Source: CAVRXT01 sp049644285
Lineage (GTDB): Bacteria; Acidobacteriota; Terriglobia; Acidiferrales; UBA7541
Length of the DNA stretch: 64,000 nucleotides
Direction of reading: 5' to 3'
NCBI GenBank assembly: GCA_049644285.1
Contig: JBARRP010000219.1
Location: 1 to 64,000, forward strand
A program made the position numbers and the translations under genes. Shown one piece after another: positions 61,182 to 64,000 of this stretch (within the stretch, counting starts at the first letter, position 1; every line of letters starts with the position of its first letter). The notes under the pieces are model-generated. The model did no database searches and was not told the origin of the DNA. It saw only the letters and a program-made list of their open reading frames with translations.

Positions 61182-64000
61182 TCAGCGCTTTTGTAGTGTG
61201 GCGATGCGTTCGGCCACGTCGCGATAATCAATGTTCATCGCGTACACTTGCCTGAAGCTATCCAGCGCGGCCGAGGCCTCGCCGGCAAGCTCTTGCGCGA
61301 CCCCTAGATCATACCGGAGGGCGAGAATAGTTTCCTGATCAATTCCTGGAATTTCGAGCGCGCGCAGGTACCAGATGGAGGCGATCTTCGGATCACCCTT
61401 ATCCATGAAGGTCAGCCCGAGCAGGGTGGAGCACTGCATCGCATAGCGGAACGGCTTTCCAGTCTGTACGGCTTTGGCCACCTTTTGGAATTCGCCGATG
61501 GCTTCATCGAGAAGCCCCATTTCGCGATAGGCGATGCCGAGGTTGTAGTGGGTCTCGAGGTCTTCGTCCTCGTCACCCATTTCACCAAGCTCGGAGCGGA
61601 ATTCCTGAAAGACTTCTTCGAGCTGGTTCAGGTTGCTGCCATTCGAAGGCGCGGCTTGGGCGAGAACTGACTCCGGTTCCGCGGGAATCGGTATCTGCGG
61701 GATTACTGGTTCCTTGGGTGGCGCCGGCGTAGGCGTCTTGGCGGCAACCTCGACCGGCGCTGGCGCCGGCGGGGCTGGGGCGGGCTCGGCGACTGCTGCA
61801 TCGAGGGCTTCCACTTCCGCGACCAGGTCGCGCAGGAAGTCGTCCGCGTTCATCACCTGCTCGGTACTTGTCCCCCCGGCTGCTTCCGAAGGTACGAGCT
61901 CGAGATCAAATTCAGCAACGGAGGCGTCTTCCGCCGCCGCGGCAACCGGTTCGGGCGCCGGTTCCTGTACAGGCCCCGGAGCCGGCTCGGAGATTTCTTC
62001 GGCAGCGGGCTCGGCGGCAACAGGCTCAGGCGCGGGTGGTGTCTCCGCTGAGGCTTGGAACTCGTATGCCGGCGCGATTTCGAGCTCGAGTGGAGCAAGA
62101 GCCTCGGGCTCAGCCGGAGTCTCAGCCTCAATCTCGAAAACCGGGGCCACTTCGGTTTCGGGCGCCGGCGCCGCCTGCGCTTCCGCGACCGGTGCAGGCT
62201 CGGGCAGCGGCGCTTCTTCGGCTGCCGCAGCTTCGCTGGAAATGACGAATTCTTCCGGAGCAGCGGCGACTTCTTCCGTTTCCTTGACTGGTTCCTCGAA
62301 GGTGGCGGCCTCTCCGCCGGTTTCCTGCGAGAGCGCTTCCCATTCGTCGGAGAGGTCCAACTCGTTTTCGACGACCGGAGTTGCAGCCGAGGCTTGCGCG
62401 ACGGGGGCAGGCGTCGCCGATTCCATGGAAAGCGGCGGCTCGGGCTCAACAACGGGCACGGAAAATTCCATCGGCGAAGCAGCGGCCGGAGCCACCGGCA
62501 TGACGGGCGGTGCCGTCGCAGGCGCTGGAAGCTCTTCCGCCTTCAGATCGGCGGCGCGCTCGAATCGTTTGCGCAGCTCGGTGAAACGTTCGGCGGCGAG
62601 CGAATCGCCGCGCTCGATGTGAATTTGCTCGAGCTGCGCGGCCAGCTCGGCGGTGCGCCGTTCGTTACCTGCTCCAAGATACAGATCGAGCAGCCGCTCG
62701 AGGGTCGGCACGTGACCCGGTGCGCGCTGCAGAACATTTTCCAGCAGATGGGTGGCCTTTTGCGTCAGGCCATAACTGGAGAAGAGATCCACATCGGTGA
62801 GCGCCTGAGCAATATAATGCCCTGTTTCTTCGGCCATCTCCGGCTCGGGCGAAGGCACAGGCGCGGCTGCTAAAGGCGCTTCCTGAACGGCCGGAGCCGT
62901 TTCTCTGGTTTCGGCGGTCTGGGCGGGAAGTCCGCGTTGCGCCCGGAGCTTGTTCAGCCGGTCCAGGAGTTTTTCGTCGTCGGGATTGCGTTCGACCAAT
63001 TCCGAAAGAAGCTTTTCCGCCTGATCGAATCGTCCCGCAGCGGCCGCCGCATTTGCGAGACGGCTGATGGCGTCGGGCAGCCGGAAGGAATCGCTGGTAT
63101 GCCGGCAGAAATCCACGAAAGCCTCGAGCGGCTCGATACGATTCGGAAGACGCTCGACGACGCTCGACAGCGCATCGCGGAACTTATCCTGTTCGCCGAC
63201 TTCGATCATGGCGTCGCGAATCTCGACAAGAATCGGAAAGGCCTCGTCTGGCTGGCCACCCTCGATGAGTGTGTTGGCGACCCGAAGGGGCAGAACATAA
63301 TGCTCGTGGCCTCGGGCGAGAACGGTGTTGGCGAGTTTGATCGCCTGGTCCGTCTGTCCAGCCTTCAGCAGGTAATCCATCAGGAGTCCGGTCGTCTCGC
63401 CGCCCTCTCGCGCGTCCGGAAGACTTTCAAGGAGCTTAACCGCCTTCTCGGGATGACCGCCCGAGACCAACGTTTGCGCCTTCAGGGCGATTGCCGGTTT
63501 GCTGGTGGGATCGACTTCGAGCGCCCGATCGATCAGCTTCGGGACGTCGGCGAGCTCGCCGCGATCGAACAGGCGGCGCGCATAGTTCAAATACGTCTGC
63601 GCCGCTTCTTTTTTCTGACCAATGACGTTGTAGAGCTCCGCGAGCCGCATCTGCACGCGGAGATTTTCCGGCTCGACTTCGAGGAGCCGGCGCAACACAT
63701 CGACCGCCTTCGGCGCGCGATTCGCCTTCAAGTGCGCTTCGGCGATCTGAAGGAAGAGCGGCCTAGCCTCGCTCAGGACTCCTTGCTGGACGTAGAGGTC
63801 TGCGAGACGCTCGAGCGGATCCAGCTCGTTGGGGGCCAGCTTGGCGATTTTCTTGTAGATGGCGATGGCTTTGCTGTTGAAGCCATCGCTTAGATAGACC
63901 TGCGCCAACCGCTCGAAATACTCGATGGCCTGCGACATGTCCCCCTGGCGGGCGAACAGGTCGCCCACGGTCATCAGCGTGACCTGATCCTTGGGGTCGT
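61182..64000 (-). CDS. Large TPR-repeat protein with acidic, Pro/Ala-rich linker (5' end outside window)
   Basis: At least 939 codons; the frame remains open to the right edge, so the true start lies beyond 64000. The N-terminal side holds many tetratricopeptide repeats ('A-x-x-x-Y-x-K-I-A-x-L-x-P-x-x' units such as AIAIYKKIAKLAPNELDPLERLADLYVQQG). A long segment of Ala, Pro and Glu (about 350-760 of the visible part) separates it from a second TPR group near the C-terminus (ETHYNLGIAYREMGLLDEAIGEF and ALDSFRQVYAMNIDY). TPRs are protein-binding scaffolds. No enzyme domain or signal peptide is visible in the part seen. Confidence 0.87.
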   Translation of the reverse strand, partial: DPKDQVTLMTVGDLFARQGDMSQAIEYFERLAQVYLSDGFNSKAIAIYKKIAKLAPNELDPLERLADLYVQQGVLSEARPLFLQIAEAHLKANRAPKAVDVLRRLLEVEPENLRVQMRLAELYNVIGQKKEAAQTYLNYARRLFDRGELADVPKLIDRALEVDPTSKPAIALKAQTLVSGGHPEKAVKLLESLPDAREGGETTGLLMDYLLKAGQTDQAIKLANTVLARGHEHYVLPLRVANTLIEGGQPDEAFPILVEIRDAMIEVGEQDKFRDALSSVVERLPNRIEPLEAFVDFCRHTSDSFRLPDAISRLANAAAAAGRFDQAEKLLSELVERNPDDEKLLDRLNKLRAQRGLPAQTAETRETAPAVQEAPLAAAPVPSPEPEMAEETGHYIAQALTDVDLFSSYGLTQKATHLLENVLQRAPGHVPTLERLLDLYLGAGNERRTAELAAQLEQIHIERGDSLAAERFTELRKRFERAADLKAEELPAPATAPPVMPVAPAAASPMEFSVPVVEPEPPLSMESATPAPVAQASAATPVVENELDLSDEWEALSQETGGEAATFEEPVKETEEVAAAPEEFVISSEAAAAEEAPLPEPAPVAEAQAAPAPETEVAPVFEIEAETPAEPEALAPLELEIAPAYEFQASAETPPAPEPVAAEPAAEEISEPAPGPVQEPAPEPVAAAAEDASVAEFDLELVPSEAAGGTSTEQVMNADDFLRDLVAEVEALDAAVAEPAPAPPAPAPVEVAAKTPTPAPPKEPVIPQIPIPAEPESVLAQAAPSNGSNLNQLEEVFQEFRSELGEMGDEDEDLETHYNLGIAYREMGLLDEAIGEFQKVAKAVQTGKPFRYAMQCSTLLGLTFMDKGDPKIASIWYLRALEIPGIDQETILALRYDLGVAQELAGEASAALDSFRQVYAMNIDYRDVAERIATLQKR

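Noticed and set aside
1..64000. CRISPR arrays, prophage, complete insertion sequences, rRNA or tRNA
   Set aside because: No regularly spaced direct repeats, no phage structural genes, no full transposase with inverted repeats and no tRNA/rRNA signatures were seen on either strand.

Overview
The window is about 64 kb of GC-rich bacterial chromosome. It most resembles an Acidobacteriota genome, though no rRNA or other definitive marker is present. That reading rests on several features together: menaquinone genes of the futalosine route (mqnA, mqnC), a Ser/Thr kinase fused to a PD40 propeller, exported TldD/TldE-like and paired M16 proteins, a class II (B12-dependent) ribonucleotide reductase, and intergenic palindromes of the 'cattctgagcgaagcgaagaatct' type. 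No tRNA, rRNA, CRISPR array, prophage or complete insertion sequence was seen. The left edge carries only a possible transposase tail.

Layout. 0-6 kb: an outer-membrane barrel protein, then xerC, topA and a broken dprA on the minus strand. 6-14 kb: a VOC protein, mqnA-mqnC, a membrane Ser/Thr kinase, a histidine kinase and an RNase HI with an AF2212-like tail. 14-21 kb: a CdsZ-like zinc-ribbon protein, a sigma/anti-sigma/zinc-ribbon operon, an SDR gene surrounded by gene remnants, small membrane proteins, an ICMT-like methyltransferase and an epoxide-hydrolase-like enzyme. 21-34 kb: an M16 peptidase pair, a quinone-oxidoreductase-like protein, an exported TldD/TldE-like pair, a phosphoesterase, an enlarged CDF metal transporter and a GT39-like membrane protein. 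34-43 kb: a 1128-residue GH18/NodB/GT2 fusion, panB-dinB-panC, a probable selenocysteine peroxiredoxin and gatB. 43-50 kb: a cobalamin uptake locus (btuF-btuC-btuD, then btuB) in which both transcription units begin with a cobalamin riboswitch. 50-57 kb: an enoyl-CoA hydratase-family protein, a thiolase, a 930-bp gene-poor stretch, nrdJ and a redoxin. 57-64 kb: glmM, an AI-2E-family transporter, an OsmC-like protein, thiE, a small membrane protein and a large TPR protein that runs off the right edge.

How genes connect. The Btu importer and its two riboswitches could supply the B12 needed by NrdJ; no B12 synthesis gene is in the window. PanB and PanC make pantothenate for CoA, MqnA and MqnC feed menaquinone, and ThiE makes thiamine phosphate. 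GlmM makes glucosamine-1-phosphate for UDP-GlcNAc, a plausible substrate of the GH18/NodB/GT2 protein.

The strongest unusual observation is at 40531-41013 (minus). A BCP-type peroxiredoxin reads through an in-frame UGA exactly where the peroxidatic cysteine should be. An 8-bp hairpin with a GUU apical loop lies 17 nt downstream, and the protein has no cysteine at all. This fits selenocysteine.
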